Assembly (NCBI GenBank): GCA_049792815.1
Contig: JBARBG010000065.1
Coordinates: forward strand, 1 to 16,865
Source: DAIDKA01 sp049792815
GTDB lineage: Bacteria; Pseudomonadota; Gammaproteobacteria; Steroidobacterales; Steroidobacteraceae
Direction: 5' to 3'
DNA length: 16,865 bases
Of the stretch, positions 1 through 6,831 are shown piece after piece. Each line of letters starts with the position of its first letter. The stretch's first letter is position 1. A model generated the notes under the pieces. That model was not told where the DNA came from. It made no database searches and saw only the letters and a program-made list of their open reading frames with translations. Position numbers and translations under genes: made by a program.

Positions 1-867
1 CCGCGGCGCCTGGCCGGTCCCATGCTGCACGTGGAGTCCATCGAGGCGCGCAGCGCGCGGCATCATTGGAAGATCGATCCGCACCTGCACCAGGTGCTGC
101 ATCAGATGATCTTCGTGATGCGCGGCCGCGGCGTCGTGCAGGCCGAGAGTGCGCGCACCCAGTTCCGGCCGCCGGCGTTGATGCTCATGCCGGCCGGGTC
201 CGTGCATGGCTTCGAGTTCGAACCCGGCACCACCGGCTACGTCGTCTCGCTATCACTTGAGCTGCAACACGAACTGGCGCGGCGCGAACCGGAGATCGGG
301 GTGCTGTTCAATGGGCCCATGACCCTCGAGTTCGATGCGCAAGGATTGCGCGCCACCGACCTCGCACAGGCGTTTCGCATGCTGGCGCGTGAAGCTTCGC
401 GCTCCACCGCCGGCCACGAACTGGCGCTGCAGGGATGGCTCGCAGTGCTGCTGGGCAATGTGCTGCGGCTGGCGCGCCAGCGGCCCACGGCGGATCCCAT
501 CAGCGGGCATCGCCGGGCGCTGGTGGCGCGTTTCAGCGAACGCGTCGAGCGGCGCTATCGCAGGGGCGAGCCACTCACCGACTATGTCGCTGCCCTCAAT
601 GTCTCCGAGTCGCAGCTGCGCAATGCCTGCATCGCGATGACCGGCCAGACACCGGTGCAGCTGCTGCATGCGCGCGTGCTGCTGGAGGCCAAGCGTCAAC
701 TGCTGTACACGGATGAACCGGTGAGCGCCATTGCCTATGCGCTGGGTTTCACCGATGCGGCCTACTTCACGCGTTTCTTCTCACGCCACGCGGGCCTGTC
801 GCCGCGGGCCTTTCGGCTGCGCGGGCCGCATGCGACGCTGATTTTTCCGGGGCGCGGCGATGACTAG
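1..867 (+). CDS. AraC-family transcriptional regulator, PobR/HpaA-like (5' end outside window)
   Basis: DNA-binding regulator with an N-terminal cupin-like sensing domain and a C-terminal AraC double helix-turn-helix. The reading frame is open from base 1, and the text after the first ATG (base 22) starts in mid-domain: HVESIEARSARHHWKIDPH matches a stretch that in PobR/HpaA-type activators is preceded by about 20 residues. I therefore think the true start lies before the window; counted from ATG 22 it is 281 aa. The HTH region covers about residues 175-275, with a typical second helix pair (AIAYALGFTDAAYFTRFF). Known relatives activate 4-hydroxybenzoate and 4-hydroxyphenylacetate genes; the ligand here is unknown. 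It converges on the gluconokinase gene and shares the bases CTAG (864-867) with that gene's stop. It may control something upstream of the window rather than the genes seen here. Confidence 0.85.
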   Translation, partial: PRRLAGPMLHVESIEARSARHHWKIDPHLHQVLHQMIFVMRGRGVVQAESARTQFRPPALMLMPAGSVHGFEFEPGTTGYVVSLSLELQHELARREPEIGVLFNGPMTLEFDAQGLRATDLAQAFRMLAREASRSTAGHELALQGWLAVLLGNVLRLARQRPTADPISGHRRALVARFSERVERRYRRGEPLTDYVAALNVSESQLRNACIAMTGQTPVQLLHARVLLEAKRQLLYTDEPVSAIAYALGFTDAAYFTRFFSRHAGLSPRAFRLRGPHATLIFPGRGDD

Positions 868-1370
868 AGCAGCCCCACGGCCTGCACCTCCGCGAGTATC
901 TGGCGCACCTGCTCCTCGGTCTGCGCCTCGCCATCGATCTGGATGGACAGTTCGTCGGGCTGCGGCATCTCCAGGTCCGCCAGTTGACTGTCGAGCAGTG
1001 AGGCGGGCATGAAGTGCCCGGTACGCCCCGCCAGTCGCGCCTGCAACGCCTCCCTGGTCAGAACCGGCAGCACGAATACCACCCGGGGGTCACCCACGCG
1101 TATCCGGTCACGGTAGCTGCGCTTAAGAGCCGAACAGGACACCACCACGCCGTGCGCATTCGTAGCGGCGATCGCCTGCGCGACGTGGTCGAGAAAGGGC
1201 CGTCGATCCTCATCATTCAGCGCCTGGCCCGCGGCCATCTTGGCAAGGTTCGCGGCCGGATGCAGGCTGTCGCCTTCCACGAAATGCCAGCCCAGGGCCT
1301 GTGCCAGAGCGTGAGCCAGCGTGGATTTGCCACTGCCGGTCACGCCCATCACGACCATGGCGCGGGTCAT
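864..1370 (-). CDS. gntK: Gluconokinase (thermoresistant GntK/IdnK type)
   Basis: Cytosolic kinase that phosphorylates D-gluconate with ATP to 6-phosphogluconate, the entry to the Entner-Doudoroff and pentose phosphate pathways. The 168 aa length is normal for the family. A Walker A loop (GVTGSGKS, residues 9-16) is followed by the family signature GDSLHP (33-38), N41, KM (44-45) and DEDR (53-56), which bind gluconate in GntK. It lies 8 bases downstream of the idonate dehydrogenase gene on the same strand, so the two are almost certainly cotranscribed; idonate catabolism ends in gluconate, which this enzyme would phosphorylate. The ribosome site is weak (AGGT before the ATG), consistent with coupling. 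Its TAG stop overlaps the stop of the convergent AraC-type gene. The family call is firm; whether it serves general gluconate use or only the idonate route is unknown. Confidence 0.93.
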   Translation of the reverse strand: MTRAMVVMGVTGSGKSTLAHALAQALGWHFVEGDSLHPAANLAKMAAGQALNDEDRRPFLDHVAQAIAATNAHGVVVSCSALKRSYRDRIRVGDPRVVFVLPVLTREALQARLAGRTGHFMPASLLDSQLADLEMPQPDELSIQIDGEAQTEEQVRQILAEVQAVGLL

Positions 1371-1378
1371 GTTGGGAC

Positions 1379-2425
1379 CTACGAGTTTAGCGCAAGGTGC
1401 AACTTCACGAAGCGGGTGCGGTCACCGGCCAGTTCCAGCGCGGTGACCGCCTGTGCCAGCGGATAAGTGCCCGAAAGAATCGGGGACACATCGATCACGC
1501 CCGCCGTGATCAATCGCACCGCGAGTCCAAACTCATCATGCGCGCGGAACGCGCCAATCAGTTCGAGCTCGCGCGACTGCAGCACATTGACGGGCACCGG
1601 AACCATCGCGGCGGGCAGCATGCCCACCTGCACGATGCGTCCACCGCGCCGGATCACCCTGAAAATCGATTCCAGGGCGGCCGCCGAACCCGAGGCTTCA
1701 AAGGCGACATCGAAATAGCCGCCATCGCCGCTGAATGCGGCCAGGCCGTCGGGCTGGGTGGCCACGTTGACGGTGCTCGAAACGCCCATATGGCGGCGTG
1801 CAACCTCCAGCGGCCAGTCGGCGATATCGGTCGCCACCACCTCCGCGGCACCGGCATGGTGGGCGCAGCGCGCCGTGAGCAGACCGATGGGGCCCGAGCC
1901 GGTCACCAGGACGCGCCGGCCGGTCAGGGCGCCTGCGCGCGCTACGGCGTGCAAGCCCACGGACAGAGGCTCGGCGACGGAAAGCTTCAGCAGATCGGTG
2001 TCATCGGGCACCGGGATGACCTGGTCGCGGCGCAGTACCAGGTGCTGGGCAAAGCCTCCCTGCACGTGCGGGAAGCGTCCCGCGCTGCCGAGGAAGAACA
2101 TGTTCGTGCACAGATTGCTGCGGCCGGCGCGACAGTAAGGGCAGCTCAGGCAGGGCCGACTGGGGTCCAGGGCGGCCTTCATTCCCGGCACCAGGCCCGT
2201 CGCCGCCGTGCCAATCTCGACAATGACTCCGGAAATTTCATGCCCCAGGGCCATGGGTTCGCGCACCTTGAAGTCCCCCACCGCGCCGCGATGAAAGTAG
2301 TGCAGGTCTGATCCGCAGATGCCGCCGAAGGCCACGGCGATGCGTACTTCATCCGCTGCGAGCGGGAGGTCGGCGACCGGCTCGATCCGCAAATCCTTCT
2401 TGCCGTGGCAGATCGCAGCGAGCAT
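1379..2425 (-). CDS. idnD: L-idonate 5-dehydrogenase, zinc-dependent MDR family
   Basis: Medium-chain zinc alcohol dehydrogenase predicted to oxidise L-idonate to 5-keto-D-gluconate with NAD(P). Seen in the 348 aa product: GGICGSDLHY with catalytic-zinc Cys37, GHE (His62, Glu63), structural-zinc cysteines 92, 95, 98 and 106, Glu152, and the Rossmann motif GSGPIG (176-181). The segments GGICGSDLHY, FPHVQGGF and AEPLSVGLHA closely follow E. coli IdnD. I chose the ATG at 2425-2423 because GAGAAG lies 5 bases upstream; a TTG at 2452 would add nine residues but has no ribosome site. The next gene on this strand is gluconokinase, giving idonate to ketogluconate and gluconate to 6-phosphogluconate, but the intermediate reductase IdnO is not in the window. 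A related polyol such as sorbitol or another aldonate is a possible alternative substrate. Confidence 0.85.
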   Translation of the reverse strand: MLAAICHGKKDLRIEPVADLPLAADEVRIAVAFGGICGSDLHYFHRGAVGDFKVREPMALGHEISGVIVEIGTAATGLVPGMKAALDPSRPCLSCPYCRAGRSNLCTNMFFLGSAGRFPHVQGGFAQHLVLRRDQVIPVPDDTDLLKLSVAEPLSVGLHAVARAGALTGRRVLVTGSGPIGLLTARCAHHAGAAEVVATDIADWPLEVARRHMGVSSTVNVATQPDGLAAFSGDGGYFDVAFEASGSAAALESIFRVIRRGGRIVQVGMLPAAMVPVPVNVLQSRELELIGAFRAHDEFGLAVRLITAGVIDVSPILSGTYPLAQAVTALELAGDRTRFVKLHLALNS

Positions 2426-2457
2426 CAGTACTTCTCGGGTTGGAGCGTGCAAGTTAT

Positions 2458-2468
2458 CATAGTATATG
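2458..2468. promoter_or_regulatory. Short palindrome and promoter-like AT-rich tract between divergent genes
   Basis: The 40 bases between the idnD ATG and the divergent dehydrogenase ATG hold one AT-rich patch in GC-rich surroundings. It contains the inverted repeat CATA-GTA-TATG (2458-2468), whose right arm overlaps the plus-strand ATG. TATCAT (2455-2460) reads as a plus-strand -10 box and TATGAT (2461-2456) as a minus-strand -10 box. No good -35 box is visible on either strand. It could be an operator shared by both transcription units, but the arms are only four bases, so this is tentative. Confidence 0.35.
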
Positions 2469-3392
2469 TCGCAACCACGCCCGGCGGCGCTGCAACTGTG
2501 TCCGTTCTCAACCTATCTCGAAACGGCCCTGGCGCAGCGCTTCGACGTGATCCGCTGGTTTACGCTCAGCGACACCGAACGCACACTCTGCCTTCATGAA
2601 GAAGCGCCGCGGGTGCGCGCCGTCATCACGGGCGGTCATGTTGGCTGCAGCAACACATTGATGGCCGCGCTGCCGGCGCTGGGCATCATCGCGATCAATG
2701 GTGTGGGCGTGGACAAGGTGGATCTGCCCTTCGCCCTCAGCCGCGGCGTTCGGGTGGGCACGACTCCAGGGGCCCTCACGGATGACGTGGCGGATCTGGC
2801 GGTGGGTCTGATCATCAGCCTGCTGCGCGCGATCCCGGCGGCCGACGCCTATGTTCGCGCCGGCGAGTGGCTCAAAGGGGATAAGGCGGTGGCCCGCAAG
2901 GTCACCGGGCGTCGCTTTGGAGTCGTGGGCCTGGGACATATCGGTGCGGCAGTGGCGGCGCGCCTCGCCCCTTTTGGCCCGGTGGCCTATACCGGTCCGC
3001 GACCCAAGAGCGTGCCTTTCGAGTACCACGCCGACCTGCTGGCGCTGGCGCGGGCCTGCAACGTCCTGATCCTCACCCTGCCGGCGAGCCCGGCGACACG
3101 GCATCTGGTGAATGACGCGGTGTTTGACGCCCTGGGCCCTGAGGGTTATCTCATCAATGTCGCGCGCGGCTCCCTGGTCGATGAGGTGGCGCTGATCGCG
3201 GCACTACGTGACGGGCGCCTGGCCGGCGCCGCGCTCGATGTCTTCGCAGACGAGCCGCGTGTGCCCGAAGCCCTGCGGCAATGCCCGAATGTGGTGCTGA
3301 CGCCGCACATGGCGAGCGCGACGGTGGAGACGCGCTCCCGGATGGCCGATATCGTGTTGATGCATCTTGATACCTTTCTAAAGGAACAATGA
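2466..3392 (+). CDS. D-isomer specific 2-hydroxyacid dehydrogenase (2-ketoaldonate/hydroxypyruvate reductase type)
   Basis: Cytosolic NAD(P)H-dependent reductase that interconverts a 2-keto acid and a D-2-hydroxy acid. The 308 aa product has the Rossmann motif GLGHIG (155-160) and the full catalytic set: Arg234 in ARGSLVDE, Glu263 in DEP, and His281 in TPHMAS. It resembles the hydroxypyruvate/glyoxylate/2-ketogluconate reductases (GhrB-like) more than lactate or phosphoglycerate dehydrogenase, being short and without an ACT domain. Next to idonate dehydrogenase and gluconokinase, reduction of a ketogluconate is an attractive role, but hydroxypyruvate or tartronate semialdehyde cannot be excluded. 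No Shine-Dalgarno precedes the ATG, and the only -10-like box (2455-2460) would put the transcript start at or beside the ATG. The stop overlaps or nearly touches the next gene, so the two form an operon. Confidence 0.85.
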   Translation: MSQPRPAALQLCPFSTYLETALAQRFDVIRWFTLSDTERTLCLHEEAPRVRAVITGGHVGCSNTLMAALPALGIIAINGVGVDKVDLPFALSRGVRVGTTPGALTDDVADLAVGLIISLLRAIPAADAYVRAGEWLKGDKAVARKVTGRRFGVVGLGHIGAAVAARLAPFGPVAYTGPRPKSVPFEYHADLLALARACNVLILTLPASPATRHLVNDAVFDALGPEGYLINVARGSLVDEVALIAALRDGRLAGAALDVFADEPRVPEALRQCPNVVLTPHMASATVETRSRMADIVLMHLDTFLKEQ

Positions 3393-3394
3393 CC

Positions 3395-4339
3395 ATGGCC
3401 AAGCCCTCTTTGCGCAAGGTTCTCCAGGAGGCCAAGGCCTGTGTGGTGGCGCCGTGCGTCTACGACTGTGCCTCGGCCCGTGCGGTGGAAATGGTGGGCT
3501 TCCCGGCGCTGATGCTCAGCGGCGGAGAAGTCTCCATCGCCATGAATGGTGTATTGGACTATGGCTTCACCAATCTCACCGATATCGAGTGGATCACCAG
3601 CCGCATCAGCCAGACCTCGCCACTGCCCCTGGCGGCCGACATCGAGAACGGCTTCGGCGGGCCGCTGGCGGTGTATCGCGCCTGCAAGCGCATGGTCCGT
3701 GCGGGTGCGACCGCGCTGCAGCTCGAGGATTCAAGTGACATGGAGGAGTCCACGAAGCTGCTGCCGCGCGAGCGCTACTATGAAAAGGTGAAGGCGGCGC
3801 TCGCGGCGCTGGAGGGCAGTGACTGCATTCTGATCGCGCGCACCAACGCCGATCCCAAAACCGAACTCGACGAGGGCATCGAGCGCTGTCGCGCTGCCAT
3901 TGACCTTGGCGCGCAGATGACCACCGTGGTGAAGCTGTCGAATCTTGCCGATGCCCGCTATGTGGCCAGCAAGGTGCCCGGCTGGAAGATGTATCCGGAT
4001 GTCGGGGGCCGCAACGGCGTGGCGGAAGTCACGGTCGAGGATATCTATCCGCTGGGCTTCAACTTCATGACCATGCACTACACGCTCAAGGCGGCGATGG
4101 ATGGCATGCTGGAGCACGGCCGGAAGAACTTCGCGCAGCAGGGCAGTCTCTACACCTGCGACAAACAGGATGCGACGGGAATCTATGGCATGAGCGCCAC
4201 GCCGTTGTTCGATCCCCGCGGTTACATGGAGCTGGAGGCGAAGTTCAGTGGTCGCAGGAAGGAATTCACGATTGTGGGCAATGAGGTCGAGGACTATCCG
4301 GAAGGGTTCGTGAAGACACCGATCACGGATCGCTTCTGA
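3395..4339 (+). CDS. Isocitrate lyase/PEP mutase superfamily protein
   Basis: TIM-barrel enzyme family that cleaves or forms C-C (or C-P) bonds in small 2-keto or 2-hydroxy acids using Mg2+. Counting from ATG 3389 (316 aa): DIENGFGG (84-91) is the metal/phosphate-binding segment, LED (112-114) and ARTNA (140-144) are further superfamily blocks. The flexible-lid motif with catalytic cysteine (KKCGH/KRCGH) of isocitrate and methylisocitrate lyases is absent; the corresponding stretch reads SSDMEESTKLLPRE. So it is not a standard methylisocitrate lyase; a mutase, decarboxylase, hydrolase or unusual lyase is possible. I prefer ATG 3395 (314 aa) because AAGGA at 3381-3385 is 9 bases away, against 3 for ATG 3389, which overlaps the upstream stop as ATGA. 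It probably acts on the product of the dehydrogenase. The 3' end overlaps the convergent MFS gene by 17 bases. Confidence 0.8.
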   Translation: MAKPSLRKVLQEAKACVVAPCVYDCASARAVEMVGFPALMLSGGEVSIAMNGVLDYGFTNLTDIEWITSRISQTSPLPLAADIENGFGGPLAVYRACKRMVRAGATALQLEDSSDMEESTKLLPRERYYEKVKAALAALEGSDCILIARTNADPKTELDEGIERCRAAIDLGAQMTTVVKLSNLADARYVASKVPGWKMYPDVGGRNGVAEVTVEDIYPLGFNFMTMHYTLKAAMDGMLEHGRKNFAQQGSLYTCDKQDATGIYGMSATPLFDPRGYMELEAKFSGRRKEFTIVGNEVEDYPEGFVKTPITDRF

Positions 4340-5645
4340 GTTCGCGCAGGGCCCTGAAGGGTCGCAGCGCCGTCAGTATCAGCGCCACCATGGCGGGGGC
4401 CGCCACGGCGACGACAATGGACAGTGAGTAGCGGACTTCGGCAGGGTTGCGAAACAAGTGATCGGTCATGAGGCCGATCACGATGGGACCCACCACCAGC
4501 CCGACCAGTGTCGTGAAGGTGACATAGATTGCGGTCACCTGCGCGCGTGCCCGGTTCGGAACGATGAGCTGAATGGCCGTGCCGGCGCACGAATAGGGCA
4601 TGTTGCTGAAGAAGATGGCGGGCGCGAGCATCGCCAGCGCCGCCGGTGCATTCGGCATCAGCGGTGCCAGCGCACCGAACACCCCGCAGCCCACGTAGCC
4701 GTACGCGGCCACCCGCAACTGCGCATCGAGGCGGCCGCGATTGGCGAGCTGATCGCTCAGCCAGCCGGCGCAGAAAACCCCGCCGGTACCGCACACCAGC
4801 ACGATCAGCCCGAAGGCGATGCCGATCTGCGCGGTATTCCAGCCATAGGAGCGGTGCAACAGCGCCGGCGTCCAGATGAAAAACGCATTGGACACGAGAT
4901 TGACCATGGCAAAGCCTGCGAACATCGGTACCAGCGCCGCCGCGCGCGTGCGCAGCACCTGGGCGATGTGACGCAACGGCAGCGGTCCGGAGGCCCCCGG
5001 GCCACGTCGCACCGGCTCACGCTGCAGCATGAAGAACGGCACCAGCAGCAGCACCGGCGCACCCACGATGATGAAGGCCGCCTGCCAGGGCGCAAGGTGC
5101 GAGAGGGGCCCGCTGGCCAGAACCGTGGAGGTCGTCAGCCACTGCAGGAGGCTCCCGCCGCCCATGAAGGCGAGCGCCTGCCCCACCGGTGCGCTCATCA
5201 GAAAGCCGCTGACCGGTCGGCCCAGCCGCTGCGCCGGGAACAGGTCGCTCAACATGGACAGTGCGGCCGGCGTCAGGCTTGCTTCGCCCACCGCCACGCC
5301 GATACGGGTGAGGAACAGTTGCGTGAAACTGCGCGCCAGTCCCGAGGCCATGGCAAAGAAGCCGAACAGCGTGATGCCGGTGGCGATGATTACCCGGCGT
5401 GAATACCGGTCCGCCAGCCGTCCGATGGGGACGCAGGCCAGAACGTAGAAGATGCCGAAGGGAATGCTTTGCAGCATTCCGAAGTGGGTGTCATCCAGGG
5501 CGAAGGTCTGCTTCAGCGGCTCGACCATCAGATTGATGACGGTGCGATCGAACTGCGAACCCACCGACGCCAGCGCCAAGAGGGCGACCGCCATCCAGCC
5601 CGTCGCCGCGCTGGGCCAGGCGTCACGCTCGTTGTGCTCGCTCAA
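4323..5645 (-). CDS. MFS transporter (spinster-like), probable TTG start
   Basis: Inner-membrane major facilitator superfamily carrier, about 440 aa with roughly 12 hydrophobic segments. The first segment holds SQFDRTVINLMVEPLK, and the loop before segment 3 carries MFS motif A (GRLADRYSRR), typical of organic-anion and spinster-type porters. The frame stays open far upstream inside the preceding gene, but that extension is arginine-rich and unlike a transporter. I chose TTG at 5645-5643: it overlaps the upstream TGA as TTGA, has AAGG eight bases before it, and gives a short hydrophilic N-terminus; ATG 5594 would begin right at the first membrane segment. It is coupled to the paraoxonase-like gene and divergent from the carotenoid-oxygenase operon, so import of that pathway's substrate, or of a hydrolysed product, is likely. 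The substrate cannot be read from the sequence. The last 17 bases overlap the convergent PEP mutase-like gene. Confidence 0.85.
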   Translation of the reverse strand: MSEHNERDAWPSAATGWMAVALLALASVGSQFDRTVINLMVEPLKQTFALDDTHFGMLQSIPFGIFYVLACVPIGRLADRYSRRVIIATGITLFGFFAMASGLARSFTQLFLTRIGVAVGEASLTPAALSMLSDLFPAQRLGRPVSGFLMSAPVGQALAFMGGGSLLQWLTTSTVLASGPLSHLAPWQAAFIIVGAPVLLLVPFFMLQREPVRRGPGASGPLPLRHIAQVLRTRAAALVPMFAGFAMVNLVSNAFFIWTPALLHRSYGWNTAQIGIAFGLIVLVCGTGGVFCAGWLSDQLANRGRLDAQLRVAAYGYVGCGVFGALAPLMPNAPAALAMLAPAIFFSNMPYSCAGTAIQLIVPNRARAQVTAIYVTFTTLVGLVVGPIVIGLMTDHLFRNPAEVRYSLSIVVAVAAPAMVALILTALRPFRALRELRSDP

Positions 5646-6700
5646 CGCAAGGCCTTGTAGGCGAGGCGCTGGTCGCCGCGCACCGTGAGGTACAGCGTGC
5701 CGTTCACGGCCAGGGCGCCGCAGGCGTAGTTGACGGCGGCGGATCCGGCGCCTGAGACCAGCCGCTGGATGTCGCCGGTGCGCGGCTGCACCCGCGCCAC
5801 CACCCAGGGCTGCGGACACTGGGCCCCCGTGCACGCCCTGATGGCGGCAACCGTGGTGCGCTGCCCGGCGACCAGCAGCGAGCCGTCCGCCAGACGATGG
5901 ATATTGTCCGGCATGAAGTTAAGCGCAATGGCGCGGCGCGATCCGTCCTTGCGCGACAGTATCACCAGCTGGCGTGAGCTCCACGAACTGGCATAGATCC
6001 ACTGGCCATCGGCGCTGGTCTCGATGCCGTTGCCGCCCGAGGTCGCGCTGTGGGGCACAGGTTCAAAGCCAGTGGCGGCGTGCCATTGCAGGATGCGGCC
6101 GGTGTTCTGGCCCGCGGCCATGCGGGTCCAGGCCTGCGCGTCGTTCGGGTCATAGAAACTGATGACCAGCAGGCCGCCATCGGGAAGGGTCGTGACCGCA
6201 TTGGGCAGCGTGCCCGGCGGCAGGGGCGCGCAGCCGCTCCAGCGCAGCGTGGGCTCAGCGCCGCGGGCATCGATGGCGAAGAATTCGATGGCCATGCGAT
6301 CGCCATGGTTGGCGGCATAAAGGGTATGCAGGCCCCGGGTGCCGGCCCGCAGGGCCAGCCCATCCAGCGACATGCGCGCGGGATCCGGCGGACCGCTGCA
6401 CCCGGCCTGGCGAGCGCCGGGCGGGCGGTCCGCAGCGGTTGGAAACACAATGGAGGCGCTCTTGTGGACGGTATCGATCAGATACAAATGCGCGGGCTCG
6501 CCGACATTCATTCCGCTGGCAATCAGCCAGGGTGAGTGCGGGATGTGCACCAGGTCTTCGCTGGCCTTGGGTCCGCAGATGTAGTGCAGGCCCGCACTGG
6601 GCGCGCAGCCTGCGGCCGGGTCAGGCGCGCCTTCCGCGGTGGATCCCGCGAGACAGAGGATGCCGATCAGCGGCCAGCAGCTGGATAAACTACTGCGCAC
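5642..6700 (-). CDS. Secreted paraoxonase/SMP-30-like six-bladed beta-propeller (putative lactonase or arylesterase)
   Basis: A 352 aa protein with an N-terminal signal peptide (hydrophobic run about residues 9-19, cleavage probably near AEG-A at 22-25), so periplasmic or secreted. Repeated blade-like strands and five positions matching the calcium ligands of paraoxonase PON1 are visible: Glu48 (SEDLVHIP), Asn168 (LPNAV), Asn224 (GGNGIE), Asp265 and Asn266 (PDNIH). NHGDRMAIEFF (131-141) resembles the PON1 segment with catalytic His134, giving His132 here, whereas the His115 position appears as Asp113. Several cysteines suggest disulfides. The start is GTG at 6700-6698 with a strong GGAGG six bases upstream. 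The gene is first in a two-gene unit with the MFS transporter and divergent from the oxygenase operon. Hydrolysis of a lactone or aryl ester before uptake is a reasonable role; the family also contains non-hydrolases, so the activity is inferred. Confidence 0.7.
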   Translation of the reverse strand: MRSSLSSCWPLIGILCLAGSTAEGAPDPAAGCAPSAGLHYICGPKASEDLVHIPHSPWLIASGMNVGEPAHLYLIDTVHKSASIVFPTAADRPPGARQAGCSGPPDPARMSLDGLALRAGTRGLHTLYAANHGDRMAIEFFAIDARGAEPTLRWSGCAPLPPGTLPNAVTTLPDGGLLVISFYDPNDAQAWTRMAAGQNTGRILQWHAATGFEPVPHSATSGGNGIETSADGQWIYASSWSSRQLVILSRKDGSRRAIALNFMPDNIHRLADGSLLVAGQRTTVAAIRACTGAQCPQPWVVARVQPRTGDIQRLVSGAGSAAVNYACGALAVNGTLYLTVRGDQRLAYKALR

Positions 6701-6758
6701 AGTGAGCCTCCGCGGAACTGAACTTCAGCCGCCACAGGTTGGGACGGACGCCCATACA

Positions 6759-6788
6759 TTGCAAGACCTCCCCGGGATTGCTCATACT
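6759..6788 (+). promoter_or_regulatory. Candidate promoter of the oxygenase operon
   Basis: Within the 131-base divergent gap (6701-6831), TTGCAA (6759-6764) and CATACT (6783-6788) are separated by 18 bases and each differ from the sigma-70 consensus at two positions. They lie about 45 bases before the GTG start of the SDR gene. CATAC and ATTGC each occur twice here as direct repeats (6753-6762 and 6777-6787). No comparable promoter was evident for the minus-strand unit. Confidence 0.35.
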
Positions 6789-6831
6789 GCCGCCGCCAAA
6801 ATTCGCCTGGTGTTTGGGGGAGAATGGTTCA

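Noticed and set aside
1397..2311. 304-codon open frame on the plus strand inside idnD
   Set aside because: It is antisense to a gene with intact zinc and Rossmann motifs, has no recognisable domain, and such shadow frames are expected in GC-rich DNA.
3389..4339. Methylisocitrate lyase (prpB) call for the PEP mutase-like gene
   Set aside because: The KRCGH lid motif is missing and no prpC/prpD-type genes are nearby.
4458..5402. 314-codon plus-strand open frame opposite the MFS gene
   Set aside because: Low-complexity His/Arg/Gln/Ala-rich text without domains, fully covered by the real transporter on the other strand.
6630..6700. Lipoprotein signal in the paraoxonase-like protein
   Set aside because: The cysteine in LIGILCLAGS is preceded by Leu at -1, where a lipobox needs Gly, Ala or Ser; a type I signal peptide fits better.
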